Assembly (NCBI RefSeq): GCF_900107835.1
Contig: NZ_FNRG01000014.1
Coordinates: 34,216 to 98,215 of the forward strand
From: Oribacterium sp. KHPX15
GTDB lineage: Bacteria; Bacillota; Clostridia; Lachnospirales; Lachnospiraceae
Direction: 5' to 3'
DNA: 64,000 nucleotides
Shown here: positions 49,549-59,107 of the stretch, piece after piece
Layout: every line of letters begins with the position of its first letter
Numbering within the stretch: position 1 is the stretch's first letter
Translations under genes and position numbers: made by a program
Notes under the pieces: generated by a model
The model's input: only the letters and a program-made list of their open reading frames with translations
What the model was told of the DNA's origin: nothing
Databases searched by the model: none

Positions 49549-50475
49549 ATGAACGAAAAATTAAAGAATGAAATCAAAAATGAAAAGAAGAAGCTTAGCA
49601 GGATGACTTTCGGGCAGAAGGCTGAGTACATATTTGAATATTACAAGTTTCCGATAATTGTTACCTTGGTAGTGATCATACTGGTGGTTTCTGTACTGAA
49701 GACTCTGATAAACAACAAACCTCTGGGATTTTACGCTATGTTTCTCAATGGTTCCGGTCAGGAGATGTCCATAGGTGCCGATGAGCTGGAGAAGAGATTT
49801 GCGGAATATGCCGAAATAGATGGCGGAAAGGAGAAGGTTGTCATCGATACAACAGCCTCTTTCAATCCCAATGTTAACAGCCAGTACACCATGGCCCAGA
49901 ATGCCAAGATCACAGCTCTTTTTGCATCTCATGACCTTGACGCCATGGTTATCGATCCTGGAGTTTTTACTTATTATGCCCTGAGTGGTGCCTTCTCGGA
50001 TCTGAGAGAAGTGCTCAGTGAAGAAGAGTTCCGAAGATATGAGGAAGCAAACAAAATCTACTATATAGATGGCTATATCAAAGAAAAAATGAAGAGTATC
50101 GAGGCAGGAGAAATTGATGCCTATAGCTCAGAATCCGGAAGAACAGAAGAGAAAGATAAGGTTGACAGTGATCAGGCTTCCGGTGAAAACATTGACTCAG
50201 GCAAGAATGACGGAGATTCAGAGGAAACCCTCGATGAGATGGAGCAGTTTGCGGCTGATCTTATGGGGAAGCCGGATGTGGTTGACAGAGAAGAATTTGA
50301 AGTTCCCGATCCCGAAAAGATGAAGGATCCCATTCCCGTCGGAATAATCGTAACAGACACAAAAATAATATCTGACGGTGGCTTCTTTGCGGCCACGATT
50401 CCGGTTTTCGGAGTGCCGGTGGTTTCCGACAGGAAAGATATTGCTCTCAAATTCCTGGATTTTCTGGAAGGATGA
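49549..50475 (+). CDS. membrane-anchored extracytoplasmic protein, unknown
   Basis: A Lys-rich cytoplasmic N-terminus (KNEKKKLSRMTFGQKAEYI) and one helix (FPIIVTLVVIILVVSVLKTLI, about residues 35-55) anchor a 250-residue outer domain. Segments such as DTTASFNPNVNSQYTMAQ, LDAMVIDPGVFTYYALSGAF and VPVGIIVTDTK-like strands loosely resemble a solute-binding-protein fold, but I cannot assign a family. An acidic Ser/Asp/Glu insert lies at about residues 190-230. The ATG at 49549 has no strong SD. A 62-residue frame upstream (49332-49517) is judged spurious. Confidence 0.65.
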   Translation: MNEKLKNEIKNEKKKLSRMTFGQKAEYIFEYYKFPIIVTLVVIILVVSVLKTLINNKPLGFYAMFLNGSGQEMSIGADELEKRFAEYAEIDGGKEKVVIDTTASFNPNVNSQYTMAQNAKITALFASHDLDAMVIDPGVFTYYALSGAFSDLREVLSEEEFRRYEEANKIYYIDGYIKEKMKSIEAGEIDAYSSESGRTEEKDKVDSDQASGENIDSGKNDGDSEETLDEMEQFAADLMGKPDVVDREEFEVPDPEKMKDPIPVGIIVTDTKIISDGGFFAATIPVFGVPVVSDRKDIALKFLDFLEG

Positions 50476-50513
50476 TCTGAAAGCTCTAAATAATCGTGAT
50501 TTGAACATTAAGG

Positions 50514-51884
50514 TTATTTCAGACTTCTGTTTTCCGAAAAGTATGTCAGCATTAGATCTACCACGTGACCGTAGCTCTTAACGCCTTGCGTTTGGCCGTT
50601 GTACTTAAGATATGCATCATTAATCTCTTCATGCACTTCGGCCATTTTCGTATCGTATCGGTCCCAAAATTCGTTATTGTACATCATGTCCTGACGGGTG
50701 TAAGGATTTATCTTCATGTAAAGCTCTGAAAACTTTTCACGATCGGTTTTGGCAAGGGCATTTCCGGCGTAGACCCAGGCAGAAACGAAACCCGAGTAAT
50801 TGAAGTAAAGATCCTCGGAACCGACGGTGGCGAGAACCGCGATGAAGTTGGCTTCCTCCTCCTGCATGTAACCTCTGAGATGTGATAATTCATGACAGAT
50901 GGTGAAGGGAATGTCATAGTAGGGGATATCCCGGTTGTAATTTGCTTCTATAGTGAAAGGTGAGTAAACTCCCGTAACCTGTTGGATACTTAGAATCCAG
51001 GAATTTATGAGGGGCTTCGGAAAAGGATAATGTCCCGAAAGTCGTGAAAAACGTGTTCCGAGACTTTCCATTGCTTTCTGACCAAGTTTGCCTGTTTCCC
51101 AAAGGCAGGTTACAGAAGCTCTTTCAGAAGCATAAGTTTCTCCGAGATAAGCTCCGTTATACAGTTTTATAGGAGACAGAGGCAGATCATAGCCGTAATC
51201 ACCCCGGTTTTGGGATTCTGAACCAGATATTACAGGATGTTCGTTCCCATTGTATAAACCTGAGGCTAATGTGGTGTCATTCGACATTTGTGAACTTTCC
51301 AGAAGCTTTTCTTCCGTAAGATTAATGTTTTCTACAAGATAAGTACAAAGCTCCACGAGGCCGTAATCTGCATCATTTTTAGAAGATGAAGTATCCCCTG
51401 TATTCATAGTTTCAGAGGAAATGTTTTTCTGGCTGTCATAGCCGGTAATCCCTGCTTCAGATGAGAAACTGGTGCGTCTGTAATTTATTCCGCAGTTAAA
51501 CACATAAAGAATAAAAAGAATAGAAGCAGTAAAAAAGATGTGCCGGGCGAAAAGAACCATAGGTTTTAATGATTTTCTCAAGACAGAAGCATTGTTCTCT
51601 GAAACCGACCCTGAAGCTTTATCTTTACTATTTATGAAAATCTTAACAGAATTACTCAGCTGTTTCACAAAATCCCATATAACGAAAATGATCAATGCAT
51701 ACAGCAAAAGCTCAGTCAGAGAAAAAGGCAGCAGTCCCGTAATGCTGCTTACTGCAAGGCTCACATAGCGATAAATATTATGAGAATAAAAATCAGTAAA
51801 TCCACGGAAGGTTGCCGCTAAATGACTTATCAAAAACGATATTACATCAAGAAAAAGTATAAATAGTGATATTTTATTCGTCAT
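50514..51884 (-). CDS. DUF3810-family membrane metalloprotease-like protein
   Basis: Three N-terminal hydrophobic segments precede a long outer region. FTICHELSHLRGYMQEEEANF carries an HExxH-type motif (HELSH) with a downstream Glu, as in the DUF3810 family of presumed zinc metalloproteases. Other family pieces are TGVYSPFTIEANYN and NYSGFVSAWVYAGNAL. An upstream in-frame ATG at 51950 falls within 2 bp of a TATAAT on the same strand, so ATG 51884 is preferred; neither has an SD. Substrate unknown. It is convergent with the gene before it and divergent from the M14 carboxypeptidase. Confidence 0.78.
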   Translation of the reverse strand: MTNKISLFILFLDVISFLISHLAATFRGFTDFYSHNIYRYVSLAVSSITGLLPFSLTELLLYALIIFVIWDFVKQLSNSVKIFINSKDKASGSVSENNASVLRKSLKPMVLFARHIFFTASILFILYVFNCGINYRRTSFSSEAGITGYDSQKNISSETMNTGDTSSSKNDADYGLVELCTYLVENINLTEEKLLESSQMSNDTTLASGLYNGNEHPVISGSESQNRGDYGYDLPLSPIKLYNGAYLGETYASERASVTCLWETGKLGQKAMESLGTRFSRLSGHYPFPKPLINSWILSIQQVTGVYSPFTIEANYNRDIPYYDIPFTICHELSHLRGYMQEEEANFIAVLATVGSEDLYFNYSGFVSAWVYAGNALAKTDREKFSELYMKINPYTRQDMMYNNEFWDRYDTKMAEVHEEINDAYLKYNGQTQGVKSYGHVVDLMLTYFSENRSLK

Positions 51885-51989
51885 GTCAGGATAAAATCTT
51901 AAAAAAATCGTAGGTACACACTCAAATTCAGGTAGGCTATACTGTAGCATGATTATAATACTACAAGAAATAAATCATCAGGGGTGTTT

Positions 51990-53384
51990 ATGAAAAAATT
52001 TCTATTTGCCATGGCTGCAGCTTCTGCAATCAGTGCAATTTTGTGTTTAAACGGTTATGCGGAAGAAACTGTAAGCGGAGAAAGCTATGTCACTGCTATA
52101 GTTGAAGCAGACGGTACTGCTCAGGAAGCATTGAATAATGCAGAAGATCAGAGTGCTGTATCCGGGAATGAAACTCAGCAGGCAGCAACTACAAACACAG
52201 AAGCACAGGATGCCTTGACGGAAAAAGAGGGTCCGATAGCGGTTATGACAGGAAATGATACTTCAACGGATACAACAGGAATACAGTCAAACGGTCCGGT
52301 AGCAGGAACAGGCACAGAACAGACTGCAGCTTCAGAGTTTGGACCATCAGTCGGCGGTACAGCAGCAGAGACAGCACAAACTGATCAAACTGCAGCAGAC
52401 CAGACGGCTGAGGCACAGGAGGAGACATTACCACTTCCATCAGGATACCATTTTAACAATATTGCGCCTTACACCTATCAGAATATGGTTGATGATCTTA
52501 CAGTACTTAAGGCTCAATATCCCAATATGCAGATGGACGTCCTTGCCGCCACAGCAGATAGCCGTAATCTTTACCATGTTGTGGTTGGTAATCCTATGGC
52601 TAAACACAAGATCCTGGTTCATGCCGGAATCCATGCAAGAGAGTATATAGTTTGTCAGGTTGTCATGAGACAGATAGCGTCACTTCTTGAGATGCAGCAG
52701 GCCGGAACAGTTTACAAAGGCTGCTCAATTCCGGATCTTCTGAACAACACCTGTATTCATTTTGTGCCAATGGTGGATCCTGACGGAATTACCCTGGTTC
52801 AGGGCGGACTGGAAGCCCTCAATTCAGAAGATGCCAGAATGTCAGTCATGACCATCGCAGGAATGGACAACGCATCCGATATGGAACAGTATCTGAGAAC
52901 CTGGAAGAACAACCTTAACGGTGTAAACCTTAACCGTAATTTCGATGCAAACTGGGAGGAGACTCCATCCAAGGTAGACCATCCGTCATCCATGAACTAT
53001 AAGGGAACAGCACCTGAGTGTGAGATCGAGACCAAGGTGCTTGCAGACCTCACCCGCAGTCTGATGCCGGACAGAACCATCAGCTACCATACACAGGGAA
53101 AGGTTATCTACTGGTATTTCGGAGAGACCGGAAACTATAAAAATGAAGGTTTCAACCTTGCATCTATCGTTAGTCAGAATACAGGTTACAGGATCTCCAA
53201 TACCTGGGCGGAAAAGGACGCAGCAGGATTCAAGGACTGGGCAGTTCAGAAGCTTGACATACCTTCTGTTACCATAGAGTGCGGTATCGGAACTTCACCT
53301 GTAGATGAGTCACAGATCGAAGAAATGTGGGCCGGAAATGACGGTATACTTCCCGATGTCATGATAGATCTCGTAAATAAATAA
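51990..53384 (+). CDS. secreted M14 zinc carboxypeptidase
   Basis: A signal peptide (KKFLFAMAAASAISAILCL, cut near GYAEE) is followed by about 125 residues rich in Thr, Ala, Gln and Glu, probably a wall-spanning linker. The peptidase domain shows HAGIHAREYIVCQVV (HxxE zinc ligands), VPMVDPDGITLV, GVNLNRNFDANW (substrate Asn-Arg), the third zinc His in SYHTQGKVIYW, and the catalytic Glu in VTIECG. Gamma-D-glutamyl-diamino-acid peptidases of the wall belong here, so peptidoglycan peptide trimming is plausible. AGGGG points to ATG 51990 rather than GTG 51984. Confidence 0.9.
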   Translation: MKKFLFAMAAASAISAILCLNGYAEETVSGESYVTAIVEADGTAQEALNNAEDQSAVSGNETQQAATTNTEAQDALTEKEGPIAVMTGNDTSTDTTGIQSNGPVAGTGTEQTAASEFGPSVGGTAAETAQTDQTAADQTAEAQEETLPLPSGYHFNNIAPYTYQNMVDDLTVLKAQYPNMQMDVLAATADSRNLYHVVVGNPMAKHKILVHAGIHAREYIVCQVVMRQIASLLEMQQAGTVYKGCSIPDLLNNTCIHFVPMVDPDGITLVQGGLEALNSEDARMSVMTIAGMDNASDMEQYLRTWKNNLNGVNLNRNFDANWEETPSKVDHPSSMNYKGTAPECEIETKVLADLTRSLMPDRTISYHTQGKVIYWYFGETGNYKNEGFNLASIVSQNTGYRISNTWAEKDAAGFKDWAVQKLDIPSVTIECGIGTSPVDESQIEEMWAGNDGILPDVMIDLVNK

Positions 53385-53401
53385 TCAGTGATTCAATAAA
53401 G

Positions 53402-53434
53402 ATCCGTGGAGCGATAAAGTTCCGCGGATTTTTT
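53402..53434 (+). terminator. terminator of the M14 gene
   Basis: ATCCGTGGA (53402-53410) and TCCGCGGAT (53421-53429) form a stem with one G-U pair, followed by TTTTT. Confidence 0.8.
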
Positions 53435-53475
53435 ACATTTAATTATGGTTTTTCCTTAGTTTCCTGTCGGTTTCG

Positions 53476-53505
53476 TTGACTTTGTAATGGGCAAATGTTT
53501 ATAAT
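53476..53505 (+). promoter_or_regulatory. sigma-A promoter of the EAL/GGDEF gene
   Basis: TTGACT (53476-53481), 18-bp spacer, TATAAT (53500-53505). It predicts an 85-90 nt leader. Confidence 0.7.
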
Positions 53506-53598
53506 CAAAATAATAGATTAAGTTCGGATAGTATTTTTTTAAATATTTTTTTCTGGTTATAGATAGATGACTTCATGTAAGCGCGCGTAGGGTGTAGT

Positions 53599-56130
53599 AT
53601 GGGTAATTTTGATCTTGAAAAATATATCGTCGAATGCATAGATGATGCCATATCCAAGGGATGGATAAAGGTGTTTTTTCAGCCGCTCATAAGAGGGATA
53701 AGCCGAAAGGTGAGCAGATTTGAAGCACTTTCCAGATGGCAGGATCCTGAACATGGTTTGATTATGCCTGAGGATTTTATATATGTTCTGGAAGAGCATG
53801 GACTTATTTATAAGCTTGACGGTTATGTGATAGAGGAGTCCTGCAGACAGTTCAGAAACAGGATCAATGAAGGTAAGAAGATAGTTCCTTTCTCAGTGAA
53901 TTTATCGAGGAAGGATTTTGAGCTGTGCGATATTTTTGAAGTTGTGGAAGCTTCTGTAAAAAAATATGAAATATCCAGAGAGTTTGTCATTATCGAGCTA
54001 AATGAAGATGCTTTCAATCAGGATACGGAAAAGATAAAGGAGAAGCTTGACCGGTTCAGAAATGCAGGTTATCAGATCTGCATGGATGATTTTGGAGTAG
54101 GATACTCCTCATTAAACATTTTTAAGGATTTTGAAATTGATGAGATAAAGATAGATATGAAATTCCTCAGAGATTTCAGTCCTAAAGCGTGCCGTATAGT
54201 GGCATCTGTTGTGGACATGGCTAAGGAGATAGGTATCCTTACCATAGCTGAAGGAGTGGAGACTGAGGAGCAGTCAAGATTTTTAGGAAGCATTGGCTGT
54301 GAGATGATTCAGGGTTTTCTTTTCTGCAAGCCTCTTCCTGTGGAAGACTGTATGAAAGAGCTTTCCCTTAAGGGAATTGAGATAGAGCATCCCGATGAGG
54401 TAAAGTACTTTGATGAAGTTGGAAGCATCAACATCCTGAGCCCGGCTTCCCTTACCAGGGTAAATCCCGCCGGAAATACAGATATGCCTGTGGAATCAGC
54501 CTACGAAAGTGTTATTCCCTATGCGATGGTGGAGTATGACGGAAATTCTTTCAGGTATCTTTACCGTAACGCCGAGTACTTGAAGACTCTGAAGGTGATA
54601 GGGTATGAGGATGATGATTTAAACGATATTTCCGGAGATTCCGATAAACGGAAGCTCAGGAAAGCAATAGAAGAAACAACAGAATTAGGTTCCTGCTACT
54701 CGGATTTCACCATAAACGGTTACTATTGTTATTTCGAGGCCCGGGTGGTGGCCCGCAATTTTGACAGATGTGCGATACTCTTCAGCCTCACTAACAGCAA
54801 CAAGGATGGCAAGAAGGTAAAGCTTGAGAAGCTGGATGCCAGTCTGAAGCATTTGTATGGTATATACAACAGTGTTTCAATGCTGGATCTTGATAAGAAT
54901 TTCCTTGAAGTACTGTATCTGAGGGATTCGGAAAAAAGAGATTTTGAAAGCGGAAACATTGAAAAACTGACTAAACAATTTGCTGAAAACTATGTTTATG
55001 AAGCGGACAGGAACAACTATCTGAATTTCTTTGATACGAGTACTCTCAAGCAAAGAATAAAGCAGACAGACAGCAGATTTATAAATGCTTACATAAGGAC
55101 AAAAACCCTTAGCGGGGATTACACCTGGAAGATATATCTGGCGGTTCTGGTGGCCTCGGATCACGCCCTTGTATTCATAAGAAATGCTGACAACATAAAA
55201 TCAACAGAATTGTCAGCTTATCAGAATTATATGGCTGCCGTGAGAAGCAGCAATAATCTTGGATCTGAGCTTACCAAAGAACTTCTTTGGGATAATCTTA
55301 ACCGCAATACTTCACTCGGCGTGTTCTGGAAGGATAAGCAGCGCAGATTTGTGGGGGCCAATAAGAAGTTCATGGATTATTATGGCTTTAGGAGTCAGTC
55401 TGATTTTATCGGAAAGACTGACGAGGAAATGGGATGGCATGTTGCTCCAGAGCCATATAAGAGAGATGAGTATCGTGTTCTCAGAGAGGGAGCGGTGACT
55501 CTGAGGGTACCGGGACGTTGTATCGCCCACGGCAGTATCAGAGATATCAGAGCATCAAAGATGCCGGTATATGACAACGGACGTATCATTGGTCTCATTG
55601 GCTATTTCGAGGATGTTACAGAGGTAGAGCGTGACAGAGTAAGCAAATTCGATATTCAGGAAACTGATAACCTTACCGGACTTCTCAATACCAGGGGAAT
55701 GATGGCGGCGGTATCTTCCTACAAGGATGAGTACGACAGAAGAGGCGTTGATTTCGCCGAATTATATTTCTCCATAGATAACTACCAGGATCTTATAAGT
55801 CAGTACGGACATGCCTTCGGAGATGAGATACTTTATGCTGTAGGAAAGAAACTGGCAGCTTCCTTTGGCACCAGTGCAACACTTGTCAGATATTCCGGAG
55901 ATGATTTTTTGGCATTTACTCAGTCGGGAAAACCTGGGGATATAGAGAAAGTTGCTAACAAGATACGTAAGCTTATCATGGATATTAATAATGTTAATGG
56001 CTATAGCTGTACTCTTCACCCGTCCGTAGGTATAGTAAGATACTCTGAGGTAAAAGATCTTAATGAGATGCACCGGGTTGGATTCAACAGAATGAGCAGC
56101 GAAAGGCTGAAAAACAAGAAAAAGTCATAG
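53599..56130 (+). CDS. EAL-PAS-GGDEF cyclic-di-GMP protein
   Basis: Residues about 20-255 are an EAL phosphodiesterase domain: FFQPLIRG, FEALSRWQD, VNLSRKD, IELNED, MDDFGVGYSSL, IKIDMKF, IAEGVETEEQ and QGFLFCKPLP. Nearly all metal- and substrate-binding residues are kept, so it may hydrolyse c-di-GMP. The middle holds PAS-like repeats (VFWKDKQRRFVGANKKFMDYYG; GLIGYFEDVTEVERD). The C-terminal 160 residues are GGDEF-like (DNLTGLLNTRGM), but the signature reads YSGDDF, so synthase activity is uncertain. The order EAL first, GGDEF last is the reverse of the common one. There are no membrane segments. SD weak (AGGG). Confidence 0.88.
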   Translation: MGNFDLEKYIVECIDDAISKGWIKVFFQPLIRGISRKVSRFEALSRWQDPEHGLIMPEDFIYVLEEHGLIYKLDGYVIEESCRQFRNRINEGKKIVPFSVNLSRKDFELCDIFEVVEASVKKYEISREFVIIELNEDAFNQDTEKIKEKLDRFRNAGYQICMDDFGVGYSSLNIFKDFEIDEIKIDMKFLRDFSPKACRIVASVVDMAKEIGILTIAEGVETEEQSRFLGSIGCEMIQGFLFCKPLPVEDCMKELSLKGIEIEHPDEVKYFDEVGSINILSPASLTRVNPAGNTDMPVESAYESVIPYAMVEYDGNSFRYLYRNAEYLKTLKVIGYEDDDLNDISGDSDKRKLRKAIEETTELGSCYSDFTINGYYCYFEARVVARNFDRCAILFSLTNSNKDGKKVKLEKLDASLKHLYGIYNSVSMLDLDKNFLEVLYLRDSEKRDFESGNIEKLTKQFAENYVYEADRNNYLNFFDTSTLKQRIKQTDSRFINAYIRTKTLSGDYTWKIYLAVLVASDHALVFIRNADNIKSTELSAYQNYMAAVRSSNNLGSELTKELLWDNLNRNTSLGVFWKDKQRRFVGANKKFMDYYGFRSQSDFIGKTDEEMGWHVAPEPYKRDEYRVLREGAVTLRVPGRCIAHGSIRDIRASKMPVYDNGRIIGLIGYFEDVTEVERDRVSKFDIQETDNLTGLLNTRGMMAAVSSYKDEYDRRGVDFAELYFSIDNYQDLISQYGHAFGDEILYAVGKKLAASFGTSATLVRYSGDDFLAFTQSGKPGDIEKVANKIRKLIMDINNVNGYSCTLHPSVGIVRYSEVKDLNEMHRVGFNRMSSERLKNKKKS

Positions 56131-56237
56131 GCTCCGGGCATTTCTATGAGAGATACCGAACTTATGCAATAAAAAACTACGCAGATTATTGCGTATAAAC
56201 CGGGAAAGTTGTAAAATCCAAAGGGTTTTGATAAGAT

Positions 56238-56277
56238 GCCAGATTGGCTGAGAGTCTGATTTCAGCCATCTGGCTTT
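56238..56277 (+). terminator. terminator after the EAL/GGDEF gene
   Basis: GCCAGATTGGCTGA pairs with TCAGCCATCTGGC (one bulge), followed by TTTATT. Confidence 0.75.
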
Positions 56278-56404
56278 ATTCATAAAAACAGAAAGATAAA
56301 CATTTGCGCCATATTTACTGCAATGTTATAAGAAGCCGGATTGACTGACATCCCTATGTTGTATTGAAACGGCAAAAAATCAGCATTTACAGAGGAGAAC
56401 ATTT

Positions 56405-58114
56405 ATGTCTGAAGAAATCAGAAACGAGAAAGGCGAGCTTGTGGAGAAGCCACAGGAGTCAAAGAACTTTATAGAGCGTGAGATCGACAAGGATCTCGCG
56501 GAGGGAGTATATGATCATGTACAGACCAGATTCCCGCCGGAACCAAACGGATATCTTCATATAGGACATGCAAAGTCCATAATCCTTAATTCAGGACTTG
56601 CAAAGGAATACGGTGGAAAGTTCAATCTTCGCTTTGATGATACAAATCCTATGAAGGAGAAAACAGAGTTTGTTGAGGCCATCGAGAGAGATGTTCGCTG
56701 GCTGGGAGCAGATTTTGAGAACAGAGTATTCTTTGCTTCCGATTACTTTGATGTTATGTATGACAAGGCAGTACTTCTTATCAAGAAGGGACTTGCATTT
56801 GTGGATGATCTTACAGCAGAGCAGATCACAGAGTACCGCGGAGATTTCACTACACCGGGTAAGGAATCACCAAACAGAAACAGAAGTGTGGAAGAGAACC
56901 TCAAGCTGTTCCAGGATATGAAAGATGGAAAGTATGAGGACGGAACCCTCACACTTCGTGCAAAGATCGATATGGCATCACCTAACCTCAATATGAGAGA
57001 TCCGATCATCTATCGTGTTGCCCACATGCATCATCACAATACAGGTGATAAGTGGTGCATCTACCCTATGTACGATTTTGCTCATCCTATCGAGGATGCC
57101 TGTGAGGGAATCACTCATTCCATCTGTACTCTGGAGTTTGAGGATCACAGACCTCTTTATGACTGGGTAGTTAAGCATTGTGACTTTGAGAATCCTCCGA
57201 GACAGATCGAGTTCGCAAAGCTTTATCTCACCAATGTCGTAACAGGTAAGAGATATATAAAGAAGCTGGTTGAGGATGGCGTGGTTGACGGCTGGGATGA
57301 TCCTCGTCTTGTGACCATCGCAGCTCTCAGAAGACGCGGTTACACACCTGAGTCCATCCGTATGTTCGTTGAGCTTTCCGGTATCTCAAAGGCAAATTCA
57401 AGCTCTGACTATTCACTTCTTGAGTATTGCATCAGAGAGGATCTGAAGCTTAAAGCTAAGCGAATGATGGCAGTCATCGATCCTATCAAGCTTGTGATCG
57501 ACAACTATCCTGAGGGACAGGAAGAAATGCTTGAGGTACCATATAACCTAGAGAATGAAGCTCTTGGTTCCCGTCAGGTGCCATTCTCAAGAGAGCTTTA
57601 CATCGAGCGTGATGATTTCATGATCGAGCCTCCAAAGAAGTATAAGAGACTTTATGTAGGAAACGAGGTTCGCCTCATGTCTGCATATTTCGTTAAGGCT
57701 GAGTCCTATGAGACTGATGCCGAGGGTAATGTTACAGTTGTACATTGTACCTATGATCCTGCCACAAAGTCAGGTTCAGGTTTCGAAGGCCGTAAGGTAA
57801 AGGGAACTATCCATTGGGTAAATGCTCCTACCGCAGGTCAGGTGACAGCACGTCTTTATGAGCAGCTTATCGATGAGGAGAAGGGTAAGCTGAATGATGA
57901 CGGAACCCTTAACTTTAATCCTAACTCACTTACAACAGTAACAAACTGCATGGTTGAGCCGGAGCTTATGAAGGTTAAGCCTTATGACAGCTTCCAGTTT
58001 GTCCGTAACGGTTTCTTCTGTGTGGACAGCAAGGATTCAACTCCTGAACATCCGGTATATAACCGTATCGTAGGACTTAAGTCCTCCTTCAAGCTTCCGG
58101 AGCAGGGTAAATAA
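56405..58114 (+). CDS. glnS: glutaminyl-tRNA synthetase
   Basis: It charges tRNA-Gln with glutamine. The class I features are [18 protein letters not shown] (HIGH), [44 protein letters not shown] and [19 protein letters not shown]. The KMSKS loop is degenerate ([14 protein letters not shown]). The C-terminal beta-barrel anticodon-binding region is present ([22 protein letters not shown]). Length 569 is normal. AGAGGAG precedes the ATG. It is a single-gene unit with its own terminator. Confidence 0.96.
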   Translation: MSEEIRNEKGELVEKPQESKNFIEREIDKDLAEGVYDHVQTRFPPEPNGYLHIGHAKSIILNSGLAKEYGGKFNLRFDDTNPMKEKTEFVEAIERDVRWLGADFENRVFFASDYFDVMYDKAVLLIKKGLAFVDDLTAEQITEYRGDFTTPGKESPNRNRSVEENLKLFQDMKDGKYEDGTLTLRAKIDMASPNLNMRDPIIYRVAHMHHHNTGDKWCIYPMYDFAHPIEDACEGITHSICTLEFEDHRPLYDWVVKHCDFENPPRQIEFAKLYLTNVVTGKRYIKKLVEDGVVDGWDDPRLVTIAALRRRGYTPESIRMFVELSGISKANSSSDYSLLEYCIREDLKLKAKRMMAVIDPIKLVIDNYPEGQEEMLEVPYNLENEALGSRQVPFSRELYIERDDFMIEPPKKYKRLYVGNEVRLMSAYFVKAESYETDAEGNVTVVHCTYDPATKSGSGFEGRKVKGTIHWVNAPTAGQVTARLYEQLIDEEKGKLNDDGTLNFNPNSLTTVTNCMVEPELMKVKPYDSFQFVRNGFFCVDSKDSTPEHPVYNRIVGLKSSFKLPEQGK

Positions 58115-58124
58115 TGGCAGACGA

Positions 58125-58156
58125 GCCGGAGGGCATGCCCTCCGGCTTTATTTTTA
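58125..58156 (+). terminator. glnS terminator
   Basis: A 22-bp palindrome, GCCGGAGGG-CATG-CCCTCCGGC, at 58125-58146, followed by TTTATTTTTA. Confidence 0.9.
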
Positions 58157-58263
58157 TAATTTGAAAAATGTTTGTTTTACATCGCTCTTTATTGGTGGTA
58201 TCATTTTCTTATAGTTTTTTGAAAAAATTGGGGCAACTGTTTGCCCGAATGGAGGATATAAAT

Positions 58264-58845
58264 ATGTCTAAGAAGAAAAAAGGGTTAGGTGGACTTATCG
58301 GATTTGCGGCTTTGGCCGGCGGCGTTGCGGCAGTTGTTTCTTATCTCTACAAGTATCAGAAGTTTTCTGAGGAAGTTGATCAGGATTTTACAGATGTGCT
58401 TGAGTCAGCAAATGAGGTTAAGAATTCTGCAAAGAGGTCTTATACAACTTTAAAGAACAATCAGGGTAAGGAAGAATTCAAGGCGGCAGCTAAGGATCTC
58501 GGTTATGCAGCCAAGAATCTTGCGGTTGATACCAAGAATCTTGCCATTGATGCAGGTAAGGATGCTTACAGAACTGTGAAGGAAGCTTTGAACGAAAAGC
58601 TCGGTTTCCAGACTTCAGAAGATGACGACCTCGATGATATCGATGACGAAGATCTTGTGGATGATGAGGATGTTGAGATTGAGTTCTATTCTGTGGAAGA
58701 TGAGAAGGCTTCAGAATCCGAAAAAAAAAAGAGACTGATTCTGAATCCGAAGAGAGTGATGCTGCCGAAGAAGTTACTCAGGAAGCTCCAGAGAAGCAGG
58801 CTGAAGATGTCCCCGAGACAGAAGAAGCTGCTGAGGAAACTGTAA
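58264..58845 (+). CDS. membrane-tethered acidic protein, zero-frame product of a probable frameshift gene
   Basis: GGAGG at 58251-58255 sets ATG 58264. The product begins MSKKKKGLGGLIGFAALAGG with one membrane helix (LIGFAALAGGVAAVVSYLY), then a helical region with AAKDLGYAAKNLAVDTKNLA, then an acidic stretch (DDDLDDIDDEDLVDDEDVE). In the zero frame, after A10 at 58721-58730 it turns abruptly into a basic tail (LLRKLQRSRLKM) and stops. The -1 frame instead continues acidic and ends at 58925. The gene is therefore either expressed through -1 slippage or carries a one-base error. Function unknown; it resembles YtxH-like envelope proteins in layout. Confidence 0.7.
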   Translation: MSKKKKGLGGLIGFAALAGGVAAVVSYLYKYQKFSEEVDQDFTDVLESANEVKNSAKRSYTTLKNNQGKEEFKAAAKDLGYAAKNLAVDTKNLAIDAGKDAYRTVKEALNEKLGFQTSEDDDLDDIDDEDLVDDEDVEIEFYSVEDEKASESEKKKRLILNPKRVMLPKKLLRKLQRSRLKMSPRQKKLLRKL

Positions 58846-58925
58846 AGGAAGCTGAACTTGAATCCGGCAACGGAGAAGATATTTCGGAGAACAGTAAGAA
58901 AAAGAAGAGAAAGAAAAAACATTGA
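58722..58925 (+). other. -1 slippery site and alternative-frame acidic tail
   Basis: The zero-frame codons GAA AAA AAA AAG contain the classic A AAA AAG heptamer (58725-58731). A shift of -1 continues with GAG ACT GAT for 64 codons to TGA at 58923-58925. This tail reads ETDSESEESDAAEEVTQEA and ends with SENSKKKKRKKKH, matching the acidic style of the preceding region far better than the zero-frame tail. Confidence 0.7.
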
Positions 58926-58996
58926 GTCTCTTGAAACACATAAAAAGAGGCTTCAATGCCAGCCAGGCTTGCTGATTGAAAGAACATGAAGAAAAA

Positions 58997-59046
58997 AGTC
59001 CGTCAGGGATGAACACGGAAGTGTAAATCTCTGACGGACTCTTTTA
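58997..59046. terminator. bidirectional terminator
   Basis: AGTCCGTCAG (58997-59006) and CTGACGGACT (59031-59040) pair perfectly; CTTTTA follows on plus and TTTTTTC on minus. It separates the frameshift gene from aspartokinase, which converge. Confidence 0.85.
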
Positions 59047-59107
59047 ATGTAATGTACTTGAAAATTCAGTGGTACGTTGGCATGAAGCCTCATTTTTGTT
59101 CGGGTTA

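Noticed and set aside
51954..51959. TATAAT ahead of the M14 carboxypeptidase gene
   Set aside because: The hexamer is perfect, but no acceptable -35 lies 16-18 bp upstream, so it is not listed as a promoter; it was used only to argue against the 51950 start on the other strand.
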